Assembly: GCA_023957775.1 (NCBI GenBank)
Contig: JAMLGR010000007.1
Coordinates: forward strand, 121,983 to 185,982
Reading direction: 5' to 3'
DNA: 64,000 nucleotides
Origin: Fimbriimonadaceae bacterium
Lineage (GTDB): Bacteria > Armatimonadota > Fimbriimonadia > Fimbriimonadales > Fimbriimonadaceae
In this document: piece after piece, positions 1 to 7,528 of the stretch
Position numbering within the stretch: the stretch's first letter is position 1
How the letters are laid out: each line of letters starts with the position of its first letter
Notes under the pieces: generated by a model
Told to the model about the DNA's origin: nothing
Database searches by the model: none
The model's input: only the letters and a program-made list of their open reading frames with translations
Position numbers and translations under genes: made by a program

Positions 1-640
1 CGTCGATGTCGAGGTGCGCTGCGACCCCCTCTTCAAACGCTCTCAACCCTTGAAGATATCGGATCCTCTCGGCGAGGTATGCCTTCAGCCCAGGACGAGA
101 CCGAGCCACCTCGTAGACAACTGCTTGCCTGCCGTCGACGACAGTCACGACGTCCTCGAAATCTCGACTCGCCACCAGATCTCGGTGTCCCTCTCGATGG
201 GGCGAGTCGAACGCGGCGAGCTTGGTTGCCAGGAAATAGGGCGCCGTGATCACGCGGCCCGAAACACCTTCCCCAAGGTCCATTTCCACCGCTTCGGCGA
301 GCGCCTCCGAGTACCAGGGATTGCCGAATCCGAGAACCTCCTCTGATGTCGGCATCACATCCAAGAGGTGGTCGCCGTGTCGGAATCTGCAGATTGGACC
401 CTCCATTACGTTCTGGAAGCCCAGTTCGCGCAGACGCTCCTCAAGGGAGTCGTACTCTCGTTTGGTGGCCAGCTCGACAACAACATCGACGTCTTGCGTC
501 GGACGAGGCTCGCGGGCCGCCGGGTCGGTCACCAGGAGGCCCACCACCGCGCCGCCGAGGAAGGCCACCTCATCGCGAAGGTCGCCCAGAAGGTGGGCAA
601 CGGCGCGAACCATCTCGACCGGCGGAAGGGCACGCCTCAC
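1..640 (-). CDS. AbiEii/AbiGii-type nucleotidyltransferase (toxin-like), 3' end outside window
   Basis: The minus-strand frame translates as a nucleotidyltransferase-fold protein. It has an early FLGGAVVGLL segment followed by PTQDVDVVVEL, the usual GG(A)...(D)xD signature of the AbiEii/AbiGii (DUF1814-like) family, and later HLLDVMP and ATKLAAF. Only about 213 residues are inside the window; the C-terminus lies beyond base 1. It probably starts at a GTG (638-640) that overlaps the TGA of the upstream winged-helix gene in a GTGA junction, so the two are translationally coupled. AbiEii-type enzymes transfer nucleotides and act as toxins in type IV-like toxin-antitoxin or abortive-infection pairs. 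That role is inferred here from family and pairing. Confidence 0.8.
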   Translation of the reverse strand, partial: MRRALPPVEMVRAVAHLLGDLRDEVAFLGGAVVGLLVTDPAAREPRPTQDVDVVVELATKREYDSLEERLRELGFQNVMEGPICRFRHGDHLLDVMPTSEEVLGFGNPWYSEALAEAVEMDLGEGVSGRVITAPYFLATKLAAFDSPHREGHRDLVASRDFEDVVTVVDGRQAVVYEVARSRPGLKAYLAERIRYLQGLRAFEEGVAAHLDID

Positions 641-1152
641 GGCTGTCGCAACCGCTTGCGCAACTCCTCGGCCGCAAGTCCCGCCTCGCGTGCGCGTCCG
701 GCGCGAAGGGCGTCTGTCAGGGCGAGGAGTTCGTAGAGTTTTGGGTCTCCTTCGACGGCTCGAGGAACGCTCGGGTGAAGCGGAAGGAGTGCGATGCCTC
801 GAACACTCCCCTCGGGATGCGGCCACACGGGGGCAGGCTCATCCGAGGAAGCGAGCAATGCAGACAGTGGCGGCGCAGCCCACGCTGTTGCAACGCCGCG
901 GGTTATGCCTCCCATTTCGGCTGGCATGAAGTAGCGCACGCCGTGAAGGAGCGCCTCCTCAAGTGCGCTGACGTTGATGGCGCGCCTGTTCTTGTCGTAC
1001 AGACGTGAGGCAGCACCCCGCTTGAGAGCGCCGTGAACCGATCGAGAACTCACGCCCAGCAAGTCGGCGATGCGCATCTGCCCGAGTTCCGGACTCGCGA
1101 GCACGTAGATCTTTAGCAACACAACAAGGTCGAGGGGTCTGAGCACAACCAT
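637..1152 (-). CDS. Winged-helix (MarR/AbiEi-like) regulator, putative antitoxin of the nucleotidyltransferase
   Basis: A 171-residue protein. Residues 1-70 form a helix-turn-helix (ELGQMRIADLLGVSSRSVHGAL), and the rest contains an RYFMPAEMGG stretch and a WPHPEG motif. I recall this type of protein as a partner of AbiEii-like nucleotidyltransferases. The ATG is preceded directly by a 28-bp near-perfect palindrome (1153-1180), as expected for an autoregulated antitoxin. The stop overlaps the GTG start of the downstream nucleotidyltransferase. The role as antitoxin and autorepressor is inferred from gene pairing and operator position; DNA binding is well supported by the HTH. Confidence 0.75.
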   Translation of the reverse strand: MVVLRPLDLVVLLKIYVLASPELGQMRIADLLGVSSRSVHGALKRGAASRLYDKNRRAINVSALEEALLHGVRYFMPAEMGGITRGVATAWAAPPLSALLASSDEPAPVWPHPEGSVRGIALLPLHPSVPRAVEGDPKLYELLALTDALRAGRAREAGLAAEELRKRLRQP

Positions 1153-1180
1153 CTATTTACCATTTCGAAATAGTAAATAG
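1153..1180. promoter_or_regulatory. 28-bp palindromic operator upstream of the HTH/nucleotidyltransferase pair
   Basis: The left arm CTATTTAC-CATTTCG is mirrored by CGAAATA-GTAAATAG with one mismatched pair, centred on TTCGAA. It abuts the ATG of the winged-helix gene at 1152 and is AT-rich in a GC-rich region, so binding there would block transcription or initiation of the operon. The rest of 1181-1511 shows no convincing gene; a 61-codon frame at 1330-1515 has no recognisable features. Confidence 0.7.
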
Positions 1181-1511
1181 CGACACTTGCGGGAGCCGGG
1201 ATGGAATGAACGCTCGAGAGTCGGCAGCTTGCTTGGCGTATCGCCCGGCTCGATCTGAGATTCGCCTTTCCATGGTGTCGTTCCCTTGAGCATGGAACCC
1301 TGAGTTGGTCTTGCTAAAGGCACCGCATACTACGGGGCAAGAAGTGAGCTTCTATGAAGCGCTCCACATTGAAGGGGCGAATACTGGGCAAAACGTTGGT
1401 ACATTGGGTGCGCATCCATGCGGCTTGGTGCGGGCTGGTGCGGGTCATTTGAACCTGTTGAGCCTATTCTGAGCCTCCAAAAGAGCACCCCACACATTCC
1501 CGCCAACCGGT

Positions 1512-2129
1512 TCAAAAGAGGTGCCCATCAGCGTGGAGCTTGAGGGCCAACTGGACTCGGTTCTTGCAATCGAAGCCTCGAAGAAGCCGCCCCACGTACA
1601 GCTTGATAGTGGGTTCGCTTAGCCCCAACGTCTCCGCGATTTCCTTGTTGGGCATGCCTTTGGCAATGCAATGCGCGACATTCCGCTCGCTCAGCGACAT
1701 CTTCGCGAGCTGTCGGATGATGGTGTCGTCGCGGATATTGGACACCGCAGGCGGCCTGTCCGACCCGTTCTGTCCACCGCCTGTGCCGCCCAGCCCACGG
1801 ATGGCATCGAGGAGTGCCCCCGTGCCCGCCCAGCGGCTCTGGACGACGTCGAATTCCACGTCCGCACCGAGGTCCTGGCGGTTCTGCGCATGAAGGAGCA
1901 TCGTCGGCACGTCGGTCGATTCGCGCATCCGCCGGATATGAGCACGACTGTCGGGGGCGTCGAACTCTTCGGTGAAAATGACCAGATCGGGCATCTCGGA
2001 CTCGATGATCTCGACCATTTTGAGAAGATGTCCAATGTTGAACACCACGTCGAAGCCCCCGGTTCGCGACAGGAGAGCGGCGATGGCGTCGGACATCACG
2101 GGATCGAGACAGACCAGACCGATTCGCAT
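1512..2129 (-). CDS. LuxR/NarL-type response regulator with a divergent receiver domain
   Basis: A 205-residue protein. Residues 1-110 resemble a CheY-like receiver (MRIGLVCLDP, MPDLVIFTEEFD), but the usual phosphoacceptor context is replaced by VIFTEEFD, so phosphorylation is doubtful. The C-terminal 60 residues are a clear LuxR/GerE HTH (LSERNVAHCIAKGMPNKEI, LGLSEPTIKLYVGRLL). It is transcribed divergently from the kdpD-like kinase, 159 bp away. A TATGCT box lies nine bases before the ATG, suggesting a very short leader. No cognate kinase is adjacent on the same strand and the target genes are unknown. Confidence 0.85.
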   Translation of the reverse strand: MRIGLVCLDPVMSDAIAALLSRTGGFDVVFNIGHLLKMVEIIESEMPDLVIFTEEFDAPDSRAHIRRMRESTDVPTMLLHAQNRQDLGADVEFDVVQSRWAGTGALLDAIRGLGGTGGGQNGSDRPPAVSNIRDDTIIRQLAKMSLSERNVAHCIAKGMPNKEIAETLGLSEPTIKLYVGRLLRGFDCKNRVQLALKLHADGHLF

Positions 2130-2276
2130 CTATTCAAAAGCATACACTCTTAGTGATATTGCTACCCCGGACGAACTCACCGGGCTAAGCGTTCGAACTG
2201 CCCGCTTCTTTGGCTGGAGCCTGCGCTCGGGGTCGTCCCCCGGACGAAGAAGTGGACGGCGGCCCCAAAAACGGGC

Positions 2277-2282
2277 TAGCCT
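2277..2282 (+). promoter_or_regulatory. TAnnnT -10 box, leaderless-type promoter of the kdpD-like gene
   Basis: TAGCCT is followed by exactly six bases and then the GTG start at 2289; there is no Shine-Dalgarno sequence. This geometry places the transcription start on or next to the start codon. The -35 is weak (GTGGAC near 2252). Confidence 0.45.
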
Positions 2283-2288
2283 AGCAGA

Positions 2289-3410
2289 GTGCGTCGAGAA
2301 TCGGACGAGCCGACCAGGAGGTCACGGCCAGACGAGCGGCCTTTGCTTGAGCGCGGCACCCCCGCGGGCTACCTCTGGGCAGGAGGCGTCACCGCCGTCG
2401 CTACGGGCGCCTGCCGCCTGATGTACGACCGGTTCGACCTGTCGAACCTGATCATGGTCTATCTTGTGGGCGTCGCATTCGTCGCGAGCCGGTTTGGCCC
2501 GCGCGAGGCGATTCTCGCATCCGTTTTGAGCGTGGCGACGTTCGACTTCCTGTTCGTCACACCCCACGGCACCTTCGCCGTGTCGGACATGCAGTACATC
2601 GTGACCTTCATCGTGATGCTGCTGGTCTCCCTCCTCATCAGCTCGCTCACCTTGCGCGTTCGGCGACAGGCCCGAGTTTCGGAGACGCTCCTCAAGGAGT
2701 CGCAGCAGGCCCGTCTGCAGGCTGAGGCCGACCGCATGCGCAACACGCTCCTGACTTCGATCTCCCACGACCTGCGCACACCGCTCACCTCCATCGCCGG
2801 GGCGGCAGATACCTTGCGGCGAGGCGAAGGCGACACGAGGGCCCTGGCGTCCAACATCTACACCGAGACGATGCACCTGAACCGTCAAGTGCAGAACCTC
2901 CTGGATATGACGCGCCTCCAATGGGGAGAGCTCAGGCTGAACTGCGAATGGGAATCGCTCGAAGAGCTGATCGGCTCGGCTCTGGACCGCACCGAGGAGC
3001 TGCTCGACTCCCGCAAGGTCAAGGTTCACCTGGAGCCCGACCTTCCCCTCGTCCAAGCCGACGGGGCCCTGCTGGAACGCGCGCTGATCAACCTGTTCGA
3101 GAACGCGGCGCGCCACACTCCGCCAGAGGCCGAGGTCGAGGTCCGCGTCGAGCGCCTCGCTGACTCGCTCCGGGTGACCGTGTTGGACACGGGGCCGGGG
3201 ATCACGCCAGGCAACGAAGAGGCCGTCTTCGAACAGTTCAACCAGGCCGCCGGCAATCCCATCGGCTTCGGTCTCGGCTTGGCGATCTGCCGGGCGATCA
3301 TCACGCTTCACAACGGGCGTATCTGGGCTCAAAACCGCCCGGAAGGCGGTGCCGCTTTCTCGTTCGAACTGCCGCTGGCCGAGCGACAGCCGGAGGTGCG
3401 CGGTGGCTGA
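2289..3410 (+). CDS. KdpD-like sensor histidine kinase lacking the KdpD N-terminal and USP domains
   Basis: A 373-residue kinase. Residues about 25-125 form a DUF4118-type four-helix membrane domain as in KdpD (LSNLIMVYLVGVAFVASRFG, FDFLFVTPHGTFAVSD). They are followed by a HisKA dimerisation domain with the phosphoacceptor in TSISHDLRTPLTSIAG. The HATPase_c domain shows the N box LINLFENAARHTP, G1 DTGPGI and G2 GFGLGLAI. Canonical KdpD is about 900 residues with KdpD and USP domains at the N-terminus; both are absent, so this is a minimal membrane sensor. Its stop overlaps the kdpE start by eight bases, so they form a pair. Sensing potassium or turgor is inferred from the domain and from the downstream transporter. 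Confidence 0.9.
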   Translation: MRRESDEPTRRSRPDERPLLERGTPAGYLWAGGVTAVATGACRLMYDRFDLSNLIMVYLVGVAFVASRFGPREAILASVLSVATFDFLFVTPHGTFAVSDMQYIVTFIVMLLVSLLISSLTLRVRRQARVSETLLKESQQARLQAEADRMRNTLLTSISHDLRTPLTSIAGAADTLRRGEGDTRALASNIYTETMHLNRQVQNLLDMTRLQWGELRLNCEWESLEELIGSALDRTEELLDSRKVKVHLEPDLPLVQADGALLERALINLFENAARHTPPEAEVEVRVERLADSLRVTVLDTGPGITPGNEEAVFEQFNQAAGNPIGFGLGLAICRAIITLHNGRIWAQNRPEGGAAFSFELPLAERQPEVRGG

Positions 3411-4089
3411 GCCCAAACGGATCCTGATCATTGACGACGACCTGCCCATCCGGCGCTTCCTCAAAGCCAGCCTGGATCCGGTCGAGTACGAGCTGATCGA
3501 GGCCGAGACCGGCCAGCAGGGCATCCAAGCGACCGCGATGCGCAACCCGCAGGTTGTGCTCTTGGATCTGGGCCTTCCCGACATGGATGGCGTGGACGTG
3601 GCAAAGAGCCTTCGGGAATGGACCCAAGTTCCGATCATCGTGCTCTCCGCCCGGGGCCAAGAGAAGGACAAGATCGATGCCCTGGAGGCCGGTGCGGACG
3701 ACTACCTGACGAAACCGTTCGGCATGGGCGAGCTGCACGCCCGGATTCGGGTGGCCCTGCGACGCCTCGGAGGAGGAGACGCGGGCGAGCCTGTCCTCGA
3801 GACAGGGGGGCTGCGGGTCGATCTCGCGAAGCGGCAGGTGTTCCGCAATGGGACCGAGATCCACCTCACGCCAAACGAGTACAACCTGCTCGCCATGCTG
3901 GTCCGCCACGCCGGCCGGGTCGTCACCCATCGTCAGCTCTTGAGCGAGGTCTGGGGGCCGGCGTACGTGGAGGAAGGCCACTATCTGCGCGTCTACATGG
4001 GGCAACTTCGGCACAAGCTCGAAGACGACCCCGCGCGGCCCAAACTGCTGATCAACGAACCCGGCGTCGGCTACCGGCTCCGCGTGTAG
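3403..4089 (+). CDS. kdpE: KdpE-type OmpR-family response regulator
   Basis: A 228-residue regulator. The receiver domain has acidic residues IIDDD near the N-terminus, phosphoacceptor Asp in VVLLDLGLPDMDG, and the conserved Lys in LTKPFGMGELHARIR. A winged-helix domain follows (LTPNEYNLLAMLVRHAGRV, HRQLLSEVWG, VYMGQLRHKLE, GVGYRL). The start is the GTG at 3403 inside the last codons of the kinase (GTGGCTGA overlap), which also gives the correct domain beginning. KdpE normally activates kdpFABC; no kdpFABC is present here. The next gene is a KimA-like importer with phased direct repeats in its promoter, the probable target. Confidence 0.9.
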   Translation: MAEPKRILIIDDDLPIRRFLKASLDPVEYELIEAETGQQGIQATAMRNPQVVLLDLGLPDMDGVDVAKSLREWTQVPIIVLSARGQEKDKIDALEAGADDYLTKPFGMGELHARIRVALRRLGGGDAGEPVLETGGLRVDLAKRQVFRNGTEIHLTPNEYNLLAMLVRHAGRVVTHRQLLSEVWGPAYVEEGHYLRVYMGQLRHKLEDDPARPKLLINEPGVGYRLRV

Positions 4090-4095
4090 CGCTGG

Positions 4096-4146
4096 ATCTT
4101 CACAAGATCCTGACTCCTCGTGCGGGAATCCTGACGCGACCTTGAC
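4096..4146 (+). promoter_or_regulatory. Phased direct repeats and -35 box upstream of kimA (probable KdpE operator)
   Basis: Four copies of an 8-mer related to ATCCTGAC start at 4096 (ATCTTCAC), 4107 (ATCCTGAC), 4128 (ATCCTGAC) and 4139 (ACCTTGAC). The start-to-start distances are 11, 21 and 11 bp, so all lie on one face of the helix, as expected for tandem OmpR-family dimers. The last copy overlaps a TTGACA at 4142-4147. A -10 is not clear. The site lies between the kdpE stop (4089) and the kimA start (4222). Confidence 0.6.
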
Positions 4147-4221
4147 ACGCGTTCCCCGAATACTCGGGATACGTTCCTCGGGGCAAACGCCTGTTCGGGG
4201 AGCGCGGTAGGTCCGCCATCC

Positions 4222-6093
4222 ATGAGTCAAGTCGCGTCCGACGGGTTCTTTAGGAGACTCCGTCTTCTCGTGTTTGGTGCGCCCATTCCCACGGCGAGGG
4301 AACACCACGAACGGCTTTCGCTGTTCTTCGGGTTGCCTGTCTTTGCGTCGGACGCTCTTTCGTCGGCCGCCTATGCCACCGAGGCCATCCTCAGCATCCT
4401 GATCCTCTACAGCGTCACCGCGATGGCGCTTCAGCCCACGATCACGTTCACCATTTGCGTGCTGTACGTGATCGTCGTGATCTCGTACCAGCAGACCGTG
4501 TACGCGTACCCAACGGGCGGCGGCTCGTACATCGTCGCGTCCGACAACCTCGGTGAACGGCCTGCGCTGGTCGCCGGTGCGGCGCTGCTGATCGACTATG
4601 TGCTCACGGTTGCGGTCAGCATTGCGGCCGGCGTGGCGGCTTTAGTGTCGGCGTTTCCCGCGCTGCACCCGGTCCTCGTGCCTCTCAATGTCGCCTTCAT
4701 CGCGATCATCGCCTGGGCGAACATGCGCGGCGTGCGGGAGTCGGGCACGCTCTTCGCCCTCCCGAGCTACGGATTTGTGCTTGCGATGTTCGTGATGATC
4801 GTCTGCGGAGTGCTTCGGGTTTGGGGCCAACCCGTTCCGCAACAGACGATCCTTGCCGAGCCCGGTTCCATCGGCAGCGAAGCGAACTTCCTGCTCCTCT
4901 TCATCACGCTGCGAGCCTTCTCGGCAGGCTGCGTCGCGCTGACTGGCGTCGAGGCGATCAGCAACGGCGTGCAGGCGTTCAGGGCTCCAGAGGCGCGCAA
5001 CGCGGCCCTCAGCCTCAGATGGCTCGCCGTGCTGATGATCTTCATGTTTCTGGGCACGGGCTACCTCGTCCAGCACTTGCCCGAGGTCTCCCTGTACGCC
5101 ACAAAGAACCCGGAGTACCGCACGGTCGTCTCGCAAATCGCCGCGTTTGCCTTCGGCCCCGACAGCGGCGGTTTCTACGCCATTCAATTCGCCACGGCCG
5201 CCATCCTCATCCTCGCCGCCAATACGGCCTTCGCCGATTTCCCGCGCCTTGGCAGCATCCTCGCCCGCGACGGTTACCTCCCGAGACCCCTTGCCCGCCA
5301 AGGCGACCGCCTGGTCTTTCAAAACGGAATCCTCCTCCTTGCCGCATTGGCGATCGCATTGGTCTGGTACTTCCACGGCGAACTCGACCTGCTCCTGCCG
5401 CTCTATGCCGTCGGGGTCTTCACCGCGTTCACCATCTCCCAAACCGGCATGGTCCGCCATTGGATCAAGCTCAAGAGCAAGGGGTGGGCGTTGCGGGCGA
5501 CGGTCAACGGTATCGGGGGCCTGCTGACCGGAGTCGTCGCCATCGTCATTCTCGTCACCAAGTTTGCCGAGGGCGCGTGGATGGTCCTCTTGCTGATGAG
5601 CGCGACGGCAGTCATGCTCCATGCGATCAAACGCCGCTACAAAGCCATCTCCGATCAGCTCGCCTTGGATGGGCCGCGGCCGCCCCAAATGCGACAGGGG
5701 GCTGCCATCCTTCTCGTCCCCCGAGTCCACCGGGGAATCCTCTCGGCCCTGGACTACACGCGGGGACTTCATGGGGAGGTCCGCGGCTTCCACGTGACGA
5801 TCGACAAGAAGAGCGTGCCGCTGGTGAAGGAGGCGTGGGAGCACTATGCGGGCGAGGTGCCGCTGGTGATCGTCGAATCCCCATTCCGTTCGCTGATCGA
5901 ACCCATCCTCGAATACATCGACCAGATGCTGGAGGAAGAGCCGGATCGCGTGGTGACCGTCATCGTGCCGGTCGCCGTCGCTAAGAAGTGGACGCACCGC
6001 TTCCTGCAAGAGAACGTCGGCCAGCAGATCAAGAACGCGCTCGGGAAACGGCAGAACGTGGTGGTTTCGAGCGTCCGTTACTTCCTCGATTGA
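4222..6093 (+). CDS. kimA: KimA-type APC-family potassium importer
   Basis: A 623-residue polytopic membrane protein of the APC superfamily that closely follows Bacillus KimA (YdaO) as I remember it. Shared stretches include FASDALSSAAYATEAI, YPTGGGSYIVASDNLGE, DYVLTVAVSIAAG, LTGVEAISNGV, LAANTAFADFPRLGSILARD and LYAVGVFTAFTISQTGM. About 12 membrane helices occupy residues 40-480. A cytosolic C-terminal part of about 130 residues follows (LLVPRVHRGILSALDYTRGL), as in KimA. KimA imports potassium with protons at high affinity. Directly following kdpDE-like genes supports a potassium role. The 3' end overlaps the convergent sulfatase gene by 65 bp. Confidence 0.85.
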   Translation: MSQVASDGFFRRLRLLVFGAPIPTAREHHERLSLFFGLPVFASDALSSAAYATEAILSILILYSVTAMALQPTITFTICVLYVIVVISYQQTVYAYPTGGGSYIVASDNLGERPALVAGAALLIDYVLTVAVSIAAGVAALVSAFPALHPVLVPLNVAFIAIIAWANMRGVRESGTLFALPSYGFVLAMFVMIVCGVLRVWGQPVPQQTILAEPGSIGSEANFLLLFITLRAFSAGCVALTGVEAISNGVQAFRAPEARNAALSLRWLAVLMIFMFLGTGYLVQHLPEVSLYATKNPEYRTVVSQIAAFAFGPDSGGFYAIQFATAAILILAANTAFADFPRLGSILARDGYLPRPLARQGDRLVFQNGILLLAALAIALVWYFHGELDLLLPLYAVGVFTAFTISQTGMVRHWIKLKSKGWALRATVNGIGGLLTGVVAIVILVTKFAEGAWMVLLLMSATAVMLHAIKRRYKAISDQLALDGPRPPQMRQGAAILLVPRVHRGILSALDYTRGLHGEVRGFHVTIDKKSVPLVKEAWEHYAGEVPLVIVESPFRSLIEPILEYIDQMLEEEPDRVVTVIVPVAVAKKWTHRFLQENVGQQIKNALGKRQNVVVSSVRYFLD

Positions 6094-7495
6094 TCGCCTT
6101 CTCGAAGAACTGGTCGTACCCCGGGTCGTCCTGCTCCCGCATCCAGTCGCGCAACGCGTCGTTCAGCTCCCGATACCGGGCGAACGAGCCGGGCTGCCCA
6201 AGCAGGCTCTTGGTCTCCCACGGGTCCTCGGCCAGGTTGAACAACTGCGCGTGCTCGACCCCGTGCACGCTGTAGCGGATCAGCTTCCAATCCCCGATGT
6301 GCACCGCGCGCTGCCGGTTCTGGTAGCAGTTGACCATCACCGGACGGTGGACCCGCGCGGGGTCCGTCAGCACCGGGACGAGGCTCTTGGCCTCCATCGT
6401 CTTGGGCCTTGGCATCCCCGCCATCTCCAGCAGCGTGGCTGTTACGTCGTGGTGGTACACCAACGCGCTTCGCATCTGGCCCTCCGGAATCCCCGGCCCG
6501 CGGAACACGAGCGGGACGCCCATGCTGTGCTCGTACGCGCTCTGCTTGCCCAGGAGCCCGTGCTGGCCCACTGCGAGACCGTTGTCGCCGATCAGCACCA
6601 CCAACGTGTTCTGCTCCAGCCCCTCGCGCTTCAACGTGTCCAGAATGCGGCCAATCTGGGCGTCGACCTCGCTGACCATCGCGTAGTAGTCGGCGATGTC
6701 CTGCCTTGTCCGCGCCTCGGTCCTTGGCACCGGGGAGAGCATCTCGTCGCGCACCTTCATGTCGCCGTTGTCGAAGGGGTGTTGGGGCATGAAGTTCGGC
6801 GGGAGCTCGATCTTCTCTGGGGGATACATGGCGTGCCACTCGGGCGGCGCTTTGCGCGGATCGTGCGGCGCCGTGAACGCCACGTACATCGCGAACGGCT
6901 TCGACTTGTCTCGCCGACGGGCGAGGAATTCGATCGCCCCGTTCGCGTACAGTTCGCTCGAATACGCCTCCACCTCGTGCCGGTCCGATTCGGGGTAGGC
7001 GCTTGTGGGGTCGAAGTCGTGGATGCGGGGCTCGAAGTGGCCGTTCGTCTCGTACGCGTGCATGCCGCCGAAGAACAGCGCCGCCCCGTCGGTGAACAGG
7101 CGGTTCACCGCGTCCTTGTTGTTGTGCCACTTGCCGGTGAAGAAGGTCTGGTAGCCGTGGGCGCGGAACACCTCCGGCCACGTGGTGAACTCCTCCCGGA
7201 CCTGGCCGACGTCCACCGCCCCCGTCTTCGGGTCCCGCGGCCCCAGGTGCCACAGGTTGCGCCCGGTCATCAGCATGGCGCGGCTTGGAACGCACAGCGC
7301 CCCGTGCGGACCACCCATCGTCGAGCAGTTCGAAAAACCCGTCCCGTCGCGGTACAGCGTGTCGATGTTCGGGGTCTTGACCGGTTCGATGCCCAATGCG
7401 CCGACCGCCGTGCGGCGGTGGTCGTCCGTGAAGAGCACCACGACGTTGAGGGGCGCGACGTGGGCCGCTGCGGCGAGAACGAGGGCGCCGAACAT
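6029..7495 (-). CDS. Secreted sulfatase (type I, formylglycine-dependent)
   Basis: A 488-residue sulfatase with a short N-terminal signal segment (MFGALVLAAAAHVAP). It has the metal-binding start VVLFTDDHR, the formylglycine motif C-V-P-S-R at residues 68-72, then MLMTGRN, HNNK, and GDNGLAVGQHGLLGK with the second metal-binding Asp-Asn pair. It is in the iduronate-2-sulfatase/choline-sulfatase-like part of the family and would hydrolyse sulfate esters of glycans. It needs an anaerobic or oxygen-dependent maturase encoded elsewhere. The gene stop lies inside the convergent kimA end. A TATGGT box lies five bases before the ATG. It sits downstream of a BNR-repeat protein on the same strand, consistent with glycan breakdown. 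Confidence 0.9.
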   Translation of the reverse strand: MFGALVLAAAAHVAPLNVVVLFTDDHRRTAVGALGIEPVKTPNIDTLYRDGTGFSNCSTMGGPHGALCVPSRAMLMTGRNLWHLGPRDPKTGAVDVGQVREEFTTWPEVFRAHGYQTFFTGKWHNNKDAVNRLFTDGAALFFGGMHAYETNGHFEPRIHDFDPTSAYPESDRHEVEAYSSELYANGAIEFLARRRDKSKPFAMYVAFTAPHDPRKAPPEWHAMYPPEKIELPPNFMPQHPFDNGDMKVRDEMLSPVPRTEARTRQDIADYYAMVSEVDAQIGRILDTLKREGLEQNTLVVLIGDNGLAVGQHGLLGKQSAYEHSMGVPLVFRGPGIPEGQMRSALVYHHDVTATLLEMAGMPRPKTMEAKSLVPVLTDPARVHRPVMVNCYQNRQRAVHIGDWKLIRYSVHGVEHAQLFNLAEDPWETKSLLGQPGSFARYRELNDALRDWMREQDDPGYDQFFEKAINRGSNGRSKPPRSAVSRARS

Positions 7496-7528
7496 GGCCC
7501 ACCATACCAGCGCCCGACGGCGGTGTTC

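Noticed and set aside
1330..1515. 61-codon minus-strand frame
   Set aside because: No ribosome site, no recognisable motif and poor coding character; it overlaps the end of the LuxR-type gene by a few bases.
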